Assembly: GCF_001729245.1 (NCBI RefSeq)
Contig: NZ_CP015217.1
Location: forward strand, 3,288,001-3,352,000
Reading direction: 5' to 3'
Length of the DNA: 64,000 bases
DNA from: Leptospira tipperaryensis
GTDB lineage: Bacteria; Spirochaetota; Leptospiria; Leptospirales; Leptospiraceae
The notes under the pieces are model-generated. The model was not told where the DNA came from, did no database searches, and saw only the letters and a list, made by a program, of their open reading frames with translations. The position numbers and the translations under genes are program-made. This document shows positions 22,257 to 38,189 of the stretch, piece by piece. Numbering within the stretch: position 1 is the first letter of the stretch; each line of letters begins with the position of its first letter.

Positions 22257-22557
22257 ACGTTCAAATAAAAGTGGGAACACCCTCTTTTTAAATTCTTAGA
22301 GTGAAAAATCTTCTGACTTACATGCAAGGAAAAGATCGTCCATCTCCGCTTTGAAAGAGGAAAAGGTGGAACTCCTCGCTCTTACTTGTTCCTACAAAGG
22401 AATTGTTTCTGAAATTCTTCTTGAAAACGGACTTAAAGTCCGTTAAGAATAGAATTACGAGAAATCTATCTTAAAAAGAATTTCGAAAAGGTGAGAGTTC
22501 CCACAAAATTCATCTTCGAAAAATTCTTCCTGAGATAAGAGACTTCAAGAAACTCCT
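22257..22557. other. 301-bp intergenic region with repeat relics
   Basis: No gene is seen. It contains degenerate repeat copies: GTGGGAACACCC (22271-22282), GGTGGAACTCC (near 22366) and a TTGTTCCTAC piece (near 22386). A good plus-strand copy, GAGTTCCCAC, is at 22495-22504, and the palindrome is at 22428-22442. This is a very repeat-rich gap. Confidence 0.6.
22428..22442. repeat. Perfect 15-bp palindrome CGGACTTAAAGTCCG
   Basis: Identical to 15340-15354, also preceded by AA and lying about 170 bp downstream of a gene end. See the copy at 6955-6969. Confidence 0.7.
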
Positions 22558-22938
22558 ATGAAAATTCTCCTCACAAGTCTCATTGTCAAAAATCCGATCG
22601 AAGCCTTTCACTTTTATACAGAAGTCTTAGGCTTTCATAAAAAGCTTTTTATTCCCGAAGCGAACTTAGCCATCGTCGTATCCCCCGAAGAACCGGACGG
22701 AACGAGTTTGCTCCTCGAACCCAACGAAAATCCACTCTCGAAAACCTTTCAAGAAGGCGTTTACAAAGCGAACCTTCCCATGATCGTTTTTGGAGTAAAA
22801 GACATTCACAAAGAATACGAACGTCTTAAAAGTTTAGGCGTAGTCTTTCGTAAGGAACCGACAAAATCCGATATAGGAACGGAAACGGTTTTCGAAGATA
22901 CTTGTGGAAATTTAATTCAGATTTTTCAGATGGACTAA
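22558..22938 (+). CDS. VOC-family (glyoxalase/dioxygenase-fold) protein
   Basis: 126 residues, one typical VOC module pair: an N-terminal betaalphabeta unit (LIVKNPIEAFHFYTEVLGFH, LAIVVSPEEPDGTSLLLEP) and a second (MIVFGVKDIHKEYERLKSLG, TVFEDTCGNLIQIFQ). A Glu/Gln near the end of the second unit (LIQIF) falls where metal ligands sit, but the first metal histidine is not obvious, so a metal-free binding protein or an atypical enzyme is possible. Substrate is unknown. It stands alone. Confidence 0.8.
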   Translation: MKILLTSLIVKNPIEAFHFYTEVLGFHKKLFIPEANLAIVVSPEEPDGTSLLLEPNENPLSKTFQEGVYKANLPMIVFGVKDIHKEYERLKSLGVVFRKEPTKSDIGTETVFEDTCGNLIQIFQMD

Positions 22939-23034
22939 AATTTCTCTCCGAATACAAATCAACTCAAGAACGTTAGTCGCCTTAGTTCTCAAGTTTTCAA
23001 GGAACTTCCCAAAAATACAATTCCCGAAAAAATA

Positions 23035-24087
23035 TTACGGATAACTAATGTAGTCCCATGCGGGCTTCTGACTCTGCAACATCGTGCAGTTGTGTTTTGT
23101 ATTGTCATCCCCGCTCGCGCAGAGATTGGTCGTCAGACGATGTGTATTTCCAAAGGGCGCAGTTCCCGAATCCGCATCGGTGAGAGCCCCGGTCATTCCG
23201 AAAGAATTCAGCCAAGCATCTGTAACCTGATTTGTATTACCGGAAAAGTTTGCCACGGAATCCCCGACGTGAACCAATCCATAATAAGAATTCGCCGAGG
23301 TCAGACCGCTTACGCTCAACCAAGGAGCGTTGCTCGCAGAAGCGACGTGATAGTCGGAAACACCGCTATAAATGGAAACCCTTCCAAGGGACTTTATCTT
23401 TCCTTGATACGCCGCGTGCCCGCTTCCTTGAGAATGTCCTCCGAGATAGATCTTGTTCCAATTTACGGCTCCTTCACTTAAGTATTGATCCCAACCGTCG
23501 GCGGGTCGTTTTGCGGCGAGGTATTGAAGCAATTTCAAAAGTCTTCCGTCGATGGAATTGATAAAATCCACGGAAACGGCGGTCGTCTTATCGACTCCCG
23601 TAAGAATCTCTTCTCTCGTATTTCCAAAACAAGAAGCAGAATTATTCGGAACGGTGTTGCAGATAACGTTGATCGGGTCCGCGTTCGGATACATAAGGCC
23701 GATACTATGATAACCTCGAACCGCTCCTTCTTCGATGATCTTGGAAACTGCGATCGGGTTGGAGCCCGAACCGGGCAAAAAGACCGCCAACAGATTTTTA
23801 GGCGTTCCCGAAGGAAGATAGATCAAATGCGGATCGTTGTATCTTAGAATACAACTCGCTCCATAACTCGGTAAAACAAAAATTCTTGTAAGCCCTAAGT
23901 AAGTGTCTACGCGAGGAGGAAGAGAAGTTTGCCCGCATTGAATAAAATCGAGAACCGCCAAACCCAGGATCGTGTTCTGAAGATTTTCATCTTTTTTGTC
24001 CTTATCATCGATTTGTTTGATACAACCGAAAAACAAAAGAAGAATCAAAGAGAGTGGAAACCAAAATTCTAAAATAGTTTTTTTCAT
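23035..24087 (-). CDS. Alpha/beta-hydrolase-like lipoprotein (BPSS1187-like)
   Basis: 350 residues. Signal peptide with the lipobox LLFFGC (Cys about residue 22), so a lipoprotein. The core shows LLAVFLPGSGSNP (oxyanion loop), a GYHSIGLMYPNADP strand and the nucleophile elbow IYLGGHSQGSGHAAYQGK with a GHSQG serine. A late Asp and a His (GNTHRLTTN) could complete a triad. The general plan resembles the BPSS1187 esterase-like family, which is a by-eye judgement. The repeated internal Cys residues suggest disulfides outside the cytoplasm. Substrate is unknown. It is convergent with the VOC gene. Confidence 0.68.
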   Translation of the reverse strand: MKKTILEFWFPLSLILLLFFGCIKQIDDKDKKDENLQNTILGLAVLDFIQCGQTSLPPRVDTYLGLTRIFVLPSYGASCILRYNDPHLIYLPSGTPKNLLAVFLPGSGSNPIAVSKIIEEGAVRGYHSIGLMYPNADPINVICNTVPNNSASCFGNTREEILTGVDKTTAVSVDFINSIDGRLLKLLQYLAAKRPADGWDQYLSEGAVNWNKIYLGGHSQGSGHAAYQGKIKSLGRVSIYSGVSDYHVASASNAPWLSVSGLTSANSYYGLVHVGDSVANFSGNTNQVTDAWLNSFGMTGALTDADSGTAPFGNTHRLTTNLCASGDDNTKHNCTMLQSQKPAWDYISYP

Positions 24088-24285
24088 CTCGCCTTTATAA
24101 ATTCAAATTTAGAATACAAAAAGAAGACATCTATCTGCAAAACAATCGGCTCCGCTTCGAATTTCACATTCTTACTTTATTTTTGAGAAATCTCGCCCAT
24201 CAAAGTTGATTCTTTTTTTTCGAAAGACTTATTAAGAAATAATTTTTAGACAAGAATAAATCAAAAACGGTTCGTCGGAGATTTT

Positions 24286-25185
24286 TTAGAACGGACTCGT
24301 TTCTCCACCTTTGTATTCCCGATTTCGATCCCGAGCGCAAGCCCCAAAATAAGGACATTCGGAATTTTCCGAAATCAATTGAATGGATTTAGGATCCGCT
24401 CCGGAGATAACTTTCCCCTGCCAATAGACGAAACGAGCGTCCTTTGAATAATCGGAATCCATAGAAAGTTTCGCATCCAATGGATTAGGATATTCTAATA
24501 CGATAAAACTTTCGGGAGAACAGGAAAAAACCGAAACGTCTAAAGAGGTAAAGTAATAACATTGCTTCCGATCCTTTGCGTAGTGATCCGAAAGCGTAAA
24601 GGTTTTTGGATCCGCGCCGGAAACCGGTTTTCCTTCGTAGTAGATCGCAGACTTCGTCTTCAAGACATGGTAAAGGAAAGAATCCAGAAACACCGGCGAC
24701 TCGGCGGTTTCGTCTATGATAGATCCCATATAATAGATCCGATTTTCGTCGAACCCGTAATCGGTAAGATTTCCTTCGCGACTCAGAACCCGAAAATTCT
24801 CAGGTCTTGCTTTTTCCAAAATTAAGAATACGATCTCCTTCTCGGTCCAGACTTTCAAATCGAGCGGAATCACGATCAACCAAGCCTTGGGAGAATTTGT
24901 TTTGATATTTAAGTTCGTAGTTACAAAATAAACGTTCTTTCGATCGGATAAGTAACCGTTCCCCAAAATTTGAAAACTCTTAGGATCCACTTCCGGAAGT
25001 TTCGTTTCTTTGTAATAAACGTTCAGATCGTCTTTTGCAAATTCCTTGTTTAGAATTTTAAAGTTTTTCCTTCCACTCGTCTCTATCTTTTGGTCTTCGT
25101 AATAAGGAAGAATCCAATATTTATAATGATACCCCTTGGAACAGGATATTAGAAATAGATAAATTAGAATCCAATGATACTTCAT
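24286..25185 (-). CDS. DKNYY-family lipoprotein
   Basis: 299 residues. A short signal peptide ends at the lipobox FLISC (Cys15). The rest is made of DKNYY-type repeats, each a strand pair built on a D-x-x-x-V-Y-Y/F pattern and a P-x-S/T-F tail: AKDDLNVYYKETKLPEVDPKS, SDRKNVYFVTTN, GFDENRIYYMGSIID, KDRKQCYYFTSLDV and SKDARFVYWQGKVISGADPK. Such proteins occur as surface or periplasmic lipoproteins of unknown role in spirochaetes and other bacteria. No partner lies beside it. Confidence 0.8.
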   Translation of the reverse strand: MKYHWILIYLFLISCSKGYHYKYWILPYYEDQKIETSGRKNFKILNKEFAKDDLNVYYKETKLPEVDPKSFQILGNGYLSDRKNVYFVTTNLNIKTNSPKAWLIVIPLDLKVWTEKEIVFLILEKARPENFRVLSREGNLTDYGFDENRIYYMGSIIDETAESPVFLDSFLYHVLKTKSAIYYEGKPVSGADPKTFTLSDHYAKDRKQCYYFTSLDVSVFSCSPESFIVLEYPNPLDAKLSMDSDYSKDARFVYWQGKVISGADPKSIQLISENSECPYFGACARDRNREYKGGETSPF

Positions 25186-25335
25186 AATATGATTCTATTT
25201 ATTTTATAAATGCAAAAATGGATTCGTGAGTTGTTTTAAAAAAGCGGCAAACACGTCGATTCGGATAAGGGTTGGATTGAATTGTAAAAGATAATAACAA
25301 AAGATGCTACTTTGGTCATTTTCGAAAAGAATGAT

Positions 25336-25659
25336 TCAGTCAAAAATTCCTAAGTCCATCTTTGCGTCTTCGGAAGCCATTTCTCGAGGATCCCATTTTG
25401 GAATCCAGACGACTTCCACTTCGGCTTCGGTGATTCCATCCACCCGGAGCGTATGATTGATGACATCCTGTTTCATCTGCGGTCCGGCGGGACAAGCCAT
25501 CGAAGTATAAGTCATATCGATCTTCGCTTTTGTTCCTTCGACTTTAATTCTATAGATGAGTCCAAGCTCGGCGATCGAAATTCCGATCTCCGGATCTTCT
25601 ACCTTTTTGACTTCTTCGTAGATTTGTTCTTCTAATGCGTTTGTTGGCTCTTCTAACAT
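25336..25659 (-). CDS. sufT: SufT-like protein (MIP18/DUF59 domain)
   Basis: 107 residues from the ATG at 25659, chosen because a strong purine-rich ribosome site (GAGGAGGG) lies 8 nt upstream; an upstream frame start at 25797 would overlap sufU and add a non-conserved basic tail. The MIP18 domain shows [20 protein letters not shown] and the Cys-bearing [18 protein letters not shown]59 proteins help load or mature Fe-S clusters; SufT is the Suf-linked form. It ends the suf operon, 80 bp downstream of sufU. A copy of the short repeat (25715-25726) sits in that gap. Confidence 0.84.
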   Translation of the reverse strand: MLEEPTNALEEQIYEEVKKVEDPEIGISIAELGLIYRIKVEGTKAKIDMTYTSMACPAGPQMKQDVINHTLRVDGITEAEVEVVWIPKWDPREMASEDAKMDLGIFD

Positions 25660-25739
25660 TTTCTTTTCCCTCCTCTTCCTTTTTTTCGCCGTTTTGTTCT
25701 TTGAGAAAATCTTTGTGGGAACTCCCAAAAATCCAAATC

Positions 25740-27399
<1,660 letters not shown>

Positions 27400-27404
27400 A
27401 TATG

Positions 27405-27716
27405 TCAATCCTCCAGATCCACTTCGATTGAGTCACCTACGATTCTCACCGGATAAACGGGGAGATTCTCCACCGCCGGCATACAAAGGGCCTTTCCGGT
27501 TTTGATGGAGAATTGAGCCTCGTGTCTAGGACAGGTGATTACGTCTCCACAGAGTTCGCCTTCGGAAATGGCTTCTCCGTCGTGAGTGCAGACGTCTTCA
27601 AACGCATAAAGGTTTCCTTCCAAACTCGTGATCCCGATTCTATTATATCGTGTTTCCACTACTTTGACTTTCCCGTTTTCAATTTCGGAAAGTTTTGCGA
27701 GTTTTCGAAAGCTCAT
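27405..27716 (-). CDS. Rieske-type [2Fe-2S] ferredoxin-like protein
   Basis: 103 residues. One Rieske module: [15 protein letters not shown] and [16 protein letters not shown] give the CxH...CxxH cluster ligands, and the fold is that of the small non-haem Rieske ferredoxins (NirD/BphF-like), with no transmembrane helix. It starts at an ATG overlapping the sufD stop by 4 bp and ends 5 bp before the sufS start, so it is translated within the suf operon. It may pass electrons for cluster assembly; this is inferred from context. Confidence 0.9.
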   Translation of the reverse strand: MSFRKLAKLSEIENGKVKVVETRYNRIGITSLEGNLYAFEDVCTHDGEAISEGELCGDVITCPRHEAQFSIKTGKALCMPAVENLPVYPVRIVGDSIEVDLED

Positions 27717-28916
27717 ATCTCACCTTCCACCTTCTTCACGATGAGTTCAAACAATTCTTCTCGTATAGTTTCTGATTCAATTTCACCAATGACTTGTCCA
27801 AGAAAACCGTCTACGATCATTCTTCTTGCCTCGTCCTCGTCGATTCCTCGAGAAGCGAGATAAAACAATTGGTCTTCGTCGATCTCTCCGACCGTCGCTC
27901 CGTGTTCGCACTTCACGTTCTCGGCATAAACTTCCAATTTAGGAATCGATTCGGCTCTTGCCGTACGATCCAAAAGAAGGTTGTTGTTGATCTGGATCGC
28001 ATTCACGTTCTTGCAAGTGTTGGGAATCTGGAGATTTCCGGTAAAAATATGATGAGCCTTGTCTCGATACGCTCCTCGATAGAGGATCGAACTTTCAGTA
28101 TGACTTTCTTTGTGGATGATTCTTACTTCGGAATCTTGAAATTCTCTCGCGGACATCGGAGCCAATCCAAGAACTCGGGCGTGCGCGCCTTTGCCGGACA
28201 ATTCTACGTTGAGAATATTTTTTCCCTTGTAACCGCCCGGAGTTACCTTCGCGATCTTTACGTTGGAATCTTCCTTTTGATCTGAGAATAAATTTTGAAA
28301 ATGGAAAACGCTCGAACCAAAAGATTCGATTCCCGTATAAGAAAGTTTTGTACCGGCCCCGCTCTGAAGAATCGTAAGTCCTTGGAAAAGTTTGAAGTTT
28401 TCTTCTTCCGGACATTCGTATCGTTCCGCAAAGAACGCCTTGCTGTGATTTCCAAACTTCGCAACGATGAGAGGAAGAATTCTCGACTCTTTCTCCAAGC
28501 GGAATTTGATTTCGATTTCTTCTTTAAGAATCTGGTCCGATCCGACTTCAAGATAGATCCCGTGTGTAAAAGAGGAAAGACTGAAAAGAGTGAACCATTC
28601 TACATTCTCTTTTTGGAATGTGTTTTCCAACACGTTTAAAAAGGTTTCGAGTTCTTTTCCGGTAAGAGATTCCGATCTGAAAACTTTCACTTCTTTCGGT
28701 GCGCGGATGGAAACCGCTTCCTCGCCAGGAGAATCTAAAAATTCTTCCGGATGAAAATTGGAAAGAGGAACCTTACGCCAGGATTCGTTTTCCGATCTTG
28801 GGATCGAAAGTGTGGAGAATTTGGAAAAAACTTTTTTTCGAAAATCTTGAAGAGCCTGCGGCTCCTTGCTCTTCGAGAGAAGAGTTGTAAACTGTGTTTC
28901 TAAGGACACTTGGTTT

Positions 28917-31942
<3,026 letters not shown>

Positions 31943-32097
31943 GATCGTTTAGATTCTCTTTTACTGGAATCCGCAAACTCGCGTCCTGCAAGCAAAATTC
32001 CGTACAAAAAGGGTCAAATTAAGAGGAAGAGAAGACCGCATTCTTCTTTTTTTTTATGAACGTTCGAAAAAACTGACAAATCTAAAGGTATTCTTGC

Positions 32098-33060
32098 ATG
32101 AAAGAGGCGATCGGCCATCTTCTCAACCCTTCTACACTAGAACCCAATCTCGGTCTCTATCTAGGAACTCTTGGAATTGATAATTCCAGAGAGTATAAGT
32201 CTTCTTTTTTATCTTCCTGGAAAAAAATAGACTCGGTTTTAGTCGATTTGATTACAGATGATTTTCTTTTAGCGCTTCGAATTTTTCGCGGGCCCGGCGC
32301 TTGTCGCGCTTTTCTAAATCTCTGGTTTACCGAATCCGGTAAATTTAAGGATTTAGAATGGGATGGAAGTCCTGGAAAAGAATTCTTATCTCGAGGAACG
32401 TTTCGAAACGGTTACTGGAGTTTTACGCAAGGAAATCAGAGATTCAATTTCCGCCTGGATGATACGATCCAACAGGGATACACACATTCTTCCATTCTCG
32501 CAACCGATCTCAATCTTCAATTGGACGCCCTTGTCAGCACGGTGGAAAAATCCCACAAACCGGTTTCTTCTCTCGAAACTTCGGGAAAGGACTGGCTCTT
32601 TCGTCTGATCTCTCCGGATCTTTCCGTGAGAGGTCAACTAGCGCTAGACGAAGATACGTGGAATTTGGATTCTTCCGAAAGACTTTCTTACAGCATTACT
32701 TCCGGTTTTAGCAACCAGGCTTTTATTCCGGAATCTCGGATTTACGGAAACGCGAGTGCGAAGAATTCTTTTCGTCTGAACCTCAACGAGAACACGGGAA
32801 TTCTTCTCTGGAGAAATGGAGTTCCCACATTTTTAGAATCGGCGACGTTTCAAAAAGAATCCTTGTCCTATGTTCTCCGCGATCCTTCCGATCAGATCGA
32901 ACTCACGATTACTCCGATTCGAACCACTCCTCAGATCATTCCCGGTTTTTTTGGAAAGAAAATTCCTCTCGAAAGAGTGGAGGGAAAGATCTCCGGAAAG
33001 ATTCGTTTCGGGAATAAAAAAGAAACGATCAAGAAAGGTTTTGCGATTTTAGAAGTTTAA
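32098..33060 (+). CDS. Protein of unknown function
   Basis: 320 residues, no signal peptide or membrane helix. The body looks all-beta: repeated strand-turn patterns such as FRNGYWSFTQGNQRFNF, THSSILATDLNLQLD, DWLFRLISPDLSVRG and LSYVLRDPSDQIELTITP. I cannot assign a family. One exact copy of the repeat (32818-32828) is inside the gene and codes NGVPTF in frame. It is convergent with the channel gene. Confidence 0.65.
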   Translation: MKEAIGHLLNPSTLEPNLGLYLGTLGIDNSREYKSSFLSSWKKIDSVLVDLITDDFLLALRIFRGPGACRAFLNLWFTESGKFKDLEWDGSPGKEFLSRGTFRNGYWSFTQGNQRFNFRLDDTIQQGYTHSSILATDLNLQLDALVSTVEKSHKPVSSLETSGKDWLFRLISPDLSVRGQLALDEDTWNLDSSERLSYSITSGFSNQAFIPESRIYGNASAKNSFRLNLNENTGILLWRNGVPTFLESATFQKESLSYVLRDPSDQIELTITPIRTTPQIIPGFFGKKIPLERVEGKISGKIRFGNKKETIKKGFAILEV

Positions 33061-33080
33061 AATTCTTCCGAAAATCATTC

Positions 33081-34457
33081 TCAATTCTTGAGAACCTTTC
33101 TTCCTTTGGATTTCTTTTTCGTATTCTTTTTTGGTTTTACCGGATTGAGTTTGTGATTTTTCTTTTTCAGGTTTACGGTCATCGCATCCCGAAACGCGGG
33201 GAATAAATTCAGAGCGTGTAAGAAATCTTCCTTGCTCAACGTATAAATCTCACAGATAGAAACGGATTTTACCGTAGCGGATCTTGGTTCCTCGGTTACG
33301 AGCGCGAGTTCTCCGAAAAATTGTCCTTCCGTTAGAGTTGCGATCACGTCGAAATCGTTTAACGCGAGAATTTCGACGGTTCCTTCGCTCAAGATATAGA
33401 GGTTATGACCTATATCACCTTTATGGAATATGATATCTCCCGGAAGAAAGATATGGTGCCTCAGAGAAAAGACGAGGTTTGTAACGAGCGCGGGTTCGGC
33501 GCCTTGTAAGAATGGAACTTTTTCAAGGAGTCCTCTGTGAAGATGAATCTTCACATCCCTCTGAAGAGAAACGGGAAGATCGCTCAGGAGTTCTCTCTCA
33601 TTTTCCCCCCAACCTCTTTCCATGATGTACATGTAATAGTCTCGAATCTTTCTTCGAATTCCAAAGGGAAGATTTCTCGCTCTTAGGAAGGAATCTACTT
33701 GGGACATTCTTTTGATCTGAGCCGCTCTTACTAAATCTAAATTACCGAGAATGCTCGCGATGTTTCCGATAACGGTCGCATAAACTCCGGCGCCGAGCAT
33801 CATCACAAGAGTCGCATAAATTCTCTGGTTCGTATTCACAGGGACGATATCTCCATAACCGACGGTGGCGAGAGTCGTCACGGTCCAATAAAACGCTTTC
33901 ACGTATTCGTCCCAACCCGTTCGAAAAGAATCCAATTCGTCCATATACAACCAACCTACCGCGCACCAGTGCGCGACGATCGTGATCCAAAATCCTAAGA
34001 GGACCAATCGAAGAACTCCCGGAGCCGGCTTAAAGGCAAGATTGAGTCGATGGAGAATTCCCGGAATTCGAACCACCTTTATGATTCTTGTGATCCCAAG
34101 AAGTAAAAAAAGATAAGGATGCAGAGAAAGATCGATCCTGAGAATTTTTTGGGCCACGATCTCAAATGGAAACGCCGCCACAAAATCGAAAAAGAACCAG
34201 GTCTTGAAGTATCTGACAATCGCTTCTCGTCTTACATAGATCCATTCTCCTTTGATGTATTCGGGAGAGAATATATTAAAGAGAATGTCTCCGAAATACA
34301 AAAGATCGACTACGATGTAGAGGCTATTTACCGCAAATCCTTGTTCGTAAGAGAGAACGATTCTAAGAGGAGATTCTACGGAAGCATAAAGAATACATAT
34401 AAAAATCAAAAGATCCCAGAAGATTCTGATTCTGTTGTCTACTCGGAACACGCTCAT
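33081..34457 (-). CDS. Cyclic nucleotide-gated potassium channel, copy 1
   Basis: 458 residues. Six predicted transmembrane helices in residues 1-250 ([36 protein letters not shown], the voltage-sensor-like helix [40 protein letters not shown]), then the pore [15 protein letters not shown] with the TVGYGD filter. A C-linker and a cyclic nucleotide-binding domain follow: [20 protein letters not shown] and [17 protein letters not shown] with the phosphate-binding Arg. It ends in a long Lys/Asn tail. The start ATG (34457) has GGAG 9 nt upstream, partly masked by the hairpin 34467-34497. It is a tandem paralogue of the next gene. Confidence 0.92.
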   Translation of the reverse strand: MSVFRVDNRIRIFWDLLIFICILYASVESPLRIVLSYEQGFAVNSLYIVVDLLYFGDILFNIFSPEYIKGEWIYVRREAIVRYFKTWFFFDFVAAFPFEIVAQKILRIDLSLHPYLFLLLGITRIIKVVRIPGILHRLNLAFKPAPGVLRLVLLGFWITIVAHWCAVGWLYMDELDSFRTGWDEYVKAFYWTVTTLATVGYGDIVPVNTNQRIYATLVMMLGAGVYATVIGNIASILGNLDLVRAAQIKRMSQVDSFLRARNLPFGIRRKIRDYYMYIMERGWGENERELLSDLPVSLQRDVKIHLHRGLLEKVPFLQGAEPALVTNLVFSLRHHIFLPGDIIFHKGDIGHNLYILSEGTVEILALNDFDVIATLTEGQFFGELALVTEEPRSATVKSVSICEIYTLSKEDFLHALNLFPAFRDAMTVNLKKKNHKLNPVKPKKNTKKKSKGRKVLKN

Positions 34458-34466
34458 TTCATTTTT

Positions 34467-34497
34467 CTCCGTTTGGTGAAACCAAAGATCACGGAGT
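34467..34497 (-). promoter_or_regulatory. Hairpin that sequesters the ribosome-binding site of channel gene 1
   Basis: In the minus-strand RNA the leader reads CTCCG, then TGATC, TTTGGT, TTC, ACCAAA and CGGAG, then AAAAATGAA and the start ATG. TTTGGT/ACCAAA (loop TTC) and CTCCG/CGGAG can pair as stacked stems with a TGATC bulge. The 3' arm CGGAG is the only good ribosome-binding sequence, 9 nt before the ATG, so folding would block translation. It could act as a temperature- or factor-dependent switch. Confidence 0.55.
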
Positions 34498-34575
34498 AAG
34501 AATTCTTAAATCCGAATCCGAATTCTTTGGAGAGCGACATAGTAGCGCAGAAAGGTTTCTTTAGAAAGAATTTAT

Positions 34576-35931
34576 TTAAGAATGTGGATCGTAGCCTTTC
34601 TGAAACGACCGACTGAGATCCATCTTGACGTTGAGTTTCCGAAGACTTTCTTGCATGGCTTCTCGAAATCTCGGATAGAGACTCAGTGCTTCTAAAAAAT
34701 CCTCTTTGCTGAGAGTATAAATTTCGCAGATGGAAGTACAACGGATCGTCGCGGAACGCGGTTCAGCGGTGACTAATGCCAACTCTCCAAAAAACTGTCC
34801 GTCGCCGAGCGTTACGATCACTTTGGATTCATCGGGAGACAAGACGTCGACGTGACCTTCGCTGAGAACATAAAGATTATGACCGATATCTCCTCGATGA
34901 AAGATGATATCTCCGGGAAGGAAAACGTGATGTTTCAGAGAAAAGATAAGATTGGTCACGAGAGAGGAATCGGCCCCTTTTAAAAAAGGAACCTTTTCTA
35001 AAAATTCCCTGTGAAGATGAATTCTTACGTCTCTCTGAAGAGAAACGGGAAGGTCGCTTAACAATTCTTTTTCATTCTCCCCCCATCCCCTTTCTATAAT
35101 ATACATATAGTAGTCTCGAATCTTTCTTCGGAGCCAAAAAGGAAGCCTCCTCGCTCTCAAAAAAGAATCCACTTGAGCCATTCTCTGTAGTTTTGTAGCT
35201 CGGACAAGATCCAGGTTCGCGAGAATACTCGCGACGTTACCGATGACGGTAGCGTAGACGAGAGCTCCGGTGAGCATTACAAAAATCGTATATATTCTTT
35301 GATGAGTTGTGATCGGAACGATATCTCCATATCCTACGGTCGTCAGAGTTGTGATCGTCCAGTAGAGGGCTTGTACATATTGATCTAAACCGGTGTCTAC
35401 GGAATCCAAGTTGTCCATATACAACCATCCGATCGCGCACCAGTGTGCGACGACGCTGATCCAAAACATGAGAAGGACCAATCGAAGAATTCCGGGCGCC
35501 GGCTTGAAGGCAAGATTCAATCTATAGAGAATTCCCGGTATACGAACGACTTTTATGATACGAGTGATTCCAAAAAGGAGATATAAAAACGGATGTAAGG
35601 AAAGATCAAGATTGAAAATTTTTTCGGCCGCAATCTCAAAAGGAAATGCTGCGAGAAAATCAAAGATAAACCAAGTCTTGAAATACTTTACGATTTCCTT
35701 TTTTTGAATATGAATCCACTTTCCCTGAACGTATTCAGGCGGAAATATATTCACGAGAATGTCTCCAAAGAAGAGGAGATCCACTACGATATAAAGTGCG
35801 GTTACGATGAACCCCTGTTTGTAAGACAAGACAACTCTAAGAGGGGCTTCTAGGGAAGCATACAGGATGCAGATAAAGATCAAGATGTCCCAGAAGATTC
35901 GCAGTTTGTTGTCTACGTGAAACATACTCAT
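34576..35931 (-). CDS. Cyclic nucleotide-gated potassium channel, copy 2
   Basis: 451 residues, colinear with copy 1: six helices, [19 protein letters not shown] pore, C-linker, and a cyclic nucleotide-binding domain [17 protein letters not shown] with the Arg present. The pore region, the S6-to-linker segment and the binding domain are very similar, while the tails differ (here it ends GYDPHS). The ATG at 35931 has an AAGGAG 16 nt away, a weak spacing, and unlike copy 1 no masking hairpin. The 118 bp between the two genes suggests one operon. Both binding domains look able to bind cAMP or cGMP. Confidence 0.92.
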   Translation of the reverse strand: MSMFHVDNKLRIFWDILIFICILYASLEAPLRVVLSYKQGFIVTALYIVVDLLFFGDILVNIFPPEYVQGKWIHIQKKEIVKYFKTWFIFDFLAAFPFEIAAEKIFNLDLSLHPFLYLLFGITRIIKVVRIPGILYRLNLAFKPAPGILRLVLLMFWISVVAHWCAIGWLYMDNLDSVDTGLDQYVQALYWTITTLTTVGYGDIVPITTHQRIYTIFVMLTGALVYATVIGNVASILANLDLVRATKLQRMAQVDSFLRARRLPFWLRRKIRDYYMYIIERGWGENEKELLSDLPVSLQRDVRIHLHREFLEKVPFLKGADSSLVTNLIFSLKHHVFLPGDIIFHRGDIGHNLYVLSEGHVDVLSPDESKVIVTLGDGQFFGELALVTAEPRSATIRCTSICEIYTLSKEDFLEALSLYPRFREAMQESLRKLNVKMDLSRSFQKGYDPHS

Positions 35932-36442
35932 CTTTTGTTTTCTTAGCTCCTTTTGATTGCGCCTTGGTTCTCGGGACGGTTCTCGAATGCCGAGAGTTTC
36001 CCTATCCTAAAGAATCGACTTGAGAATGAAATAATTTATAATTCATCTCCTGAATAATTAAAGTTAACATTTATCAATGTTTTTTAAGCGGCCTTTTTCG
36101 GAAGAAAAGTGCCTCGTCCACTTGGAATGGTGAAATGGAAATGTTTGGATCGGGAGATTTGATTTTTTGTGAGAAGTCTGAAAGTGTGAGTTCCTACTTT
36201 TAGGTTACGGCGGATTTTTAGTAAAAGTATAAAACTGGGAGTTCCTACTTTTGAAAGGAGGTAAGAAGGCTCGGGAAGCGACGGATTTAGATTAGGAAAG
36301 AAATATTAGAAAAGGGAAGGAGGAATCAATTTGTAAAACGTATAAAAGTAGGATCTCCCTCATTTAGTCGTAAGGCAGCACTATCGTTTTCGGGTGTTAG
36401 ACTTCGTTGGGAGCTCCGATCAAAGGGGAACTCCCAAAACCA
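35932..36442. repeat. 511-bp intergenic region with several repeat copies
   Basis: No gene is visible. Plus-strand copies: TGAGTTCCTAC (36187-36197, followed by TTTTAGG) and GGGAGTTCCTAC (36237-36248). Variant GTAGGATCTCCC is at 36348-36359, GGGAGCTCC near 36410, and a minus copy GGGGAACTCCC at 36425-36435. Confidence 0.65.
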
Positions 36443-37102
36443 TCAAGCTCCGAGAATCAAATCCAAAACTACCTTTCCATCCTCTTCTCCCGTCACAGAA
36501 TTCATCGCTCTTTCCGGATGAGGCATCATTCCCGCAATTTTGAAATTCTTCGAAGTAATTCCCGCGATCGCATCCAGAGAACCGTTCGGATTCTCCCCAA
36601 AATAGCGAAAGAGAATTCTTCCCTCGTCTTCGAGTTGTTTCAAAACGTCGGAAGTCGCAAAGTAACAACCGTCCGCGTGTGCGATCGGAATTCTCAATTC
36701 TTTCTGAGGATCCAAAGAAGAAGTCACCGGATTTCCGGAGGAACCTTTTTTTAAGGTCACAGTTTTACAGATATATTTCAGAGTTTTGTTTCTCGTCAGA
36801 GCGCCGGGTAAAAATTCAGCCTCGGTAAGAATCTGGAATCCGTTGCAGATTCCGAAAAGTTTTCCGCCCTTATCGACGTGTTCTTTCACGGATTTCATCA
36901 CCGGAGAAAAACCGGCCATAGCGCCGGAACGAAGATAATCCCCGTAGGAAAAACCTCCCGGAAGAATCACGAGTTCGTATTTTTTTTCAAGCTGATCTCG
37001 GTGCCAGATACGGTCCACTTCGGCCTTATATTGATCTCTTAGAACTCTATAAATATCGGCGTCGCAGTTGGAACCGGGAAACGTGATTACGGCAACTTTC
37101 AT
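36443..37102 (-). CDS. purQ: Phosphoribosylformylglycinamidine synthase subunit PurQ
   Basis: 219 residues, normal length. Class I glutamine amidotransferase: [19 protein letters not shown] at the start, the nucleophile elbow [20 protein letters not shown] (Cys), and the triad His-Glu in [11 protein letters not shown]. Together with PurS and PurL it converts FGAR to FGAM in purine synthesis. The start ATG overlaps the purS stop by 4 bp. No PurL is in the window. Confidence 0.95.
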   Translation of the reverse strand: MKVAVITFPGSNCDADIYRVLRDQYKAEVDRIWHRDQLEKKYELVILPGGFSYGDYLRSGAMAGFSPVMKSVKEHVDKGGKLFGICNGFQILTEAEFLPGALTRNKTLKYICKTVTLKKGSSGNPVTSSLDPQKELRIPIAHADGCYFATSDVLKQLEDEGRILFRYFGENPNGSLDAIAGITSKNFKIAGMMPHPERAMNSVTGEEDGKVVLDLILGA

Positions 37103-37322
37103 ATTTTTTGAATATTAGCAGAATATGTTTCGATTACGTGATTTACAAGAATCTTGTCGCAGAGTCTTTCTACGTCTTTTCTTGCGGCTTCTTCGTTCGG
37201 AGCGTCGATCTTGAGTTCGATGTATTTTCCGACTCTTACGTCTTGCACAGATTTTTCTCCGACCTCGGAGAGCACTTTTTTAACCGTACTCCCTTGCGGG
37301 TCCAGAACGGATTCTTTGAGGA

Positions 37323-37347
<25 letters not shown>
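37099..37347 (-). CDS. purS: Phosphoribosylformylglycinamidine synthase subunit PurS
   Basis: 82 residues from the ATG at 37347, the family's normal size. An upstream start at 37524 would run 60 residues through purC and is rejected. Motifs: [20 protein letters not shown] near the start, [20 protein letters not shown], and [14 protein letters not shown]. It bridges PurQ and PurL. It overlaps purC upstream by 25 bp and purQ downstream by 4 bp, a tightly coupled trio. Confidence 0.93.
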
Positions 37348-38185
<838 letters not shown>

Positions 38186-38189
<4 letters not shown>

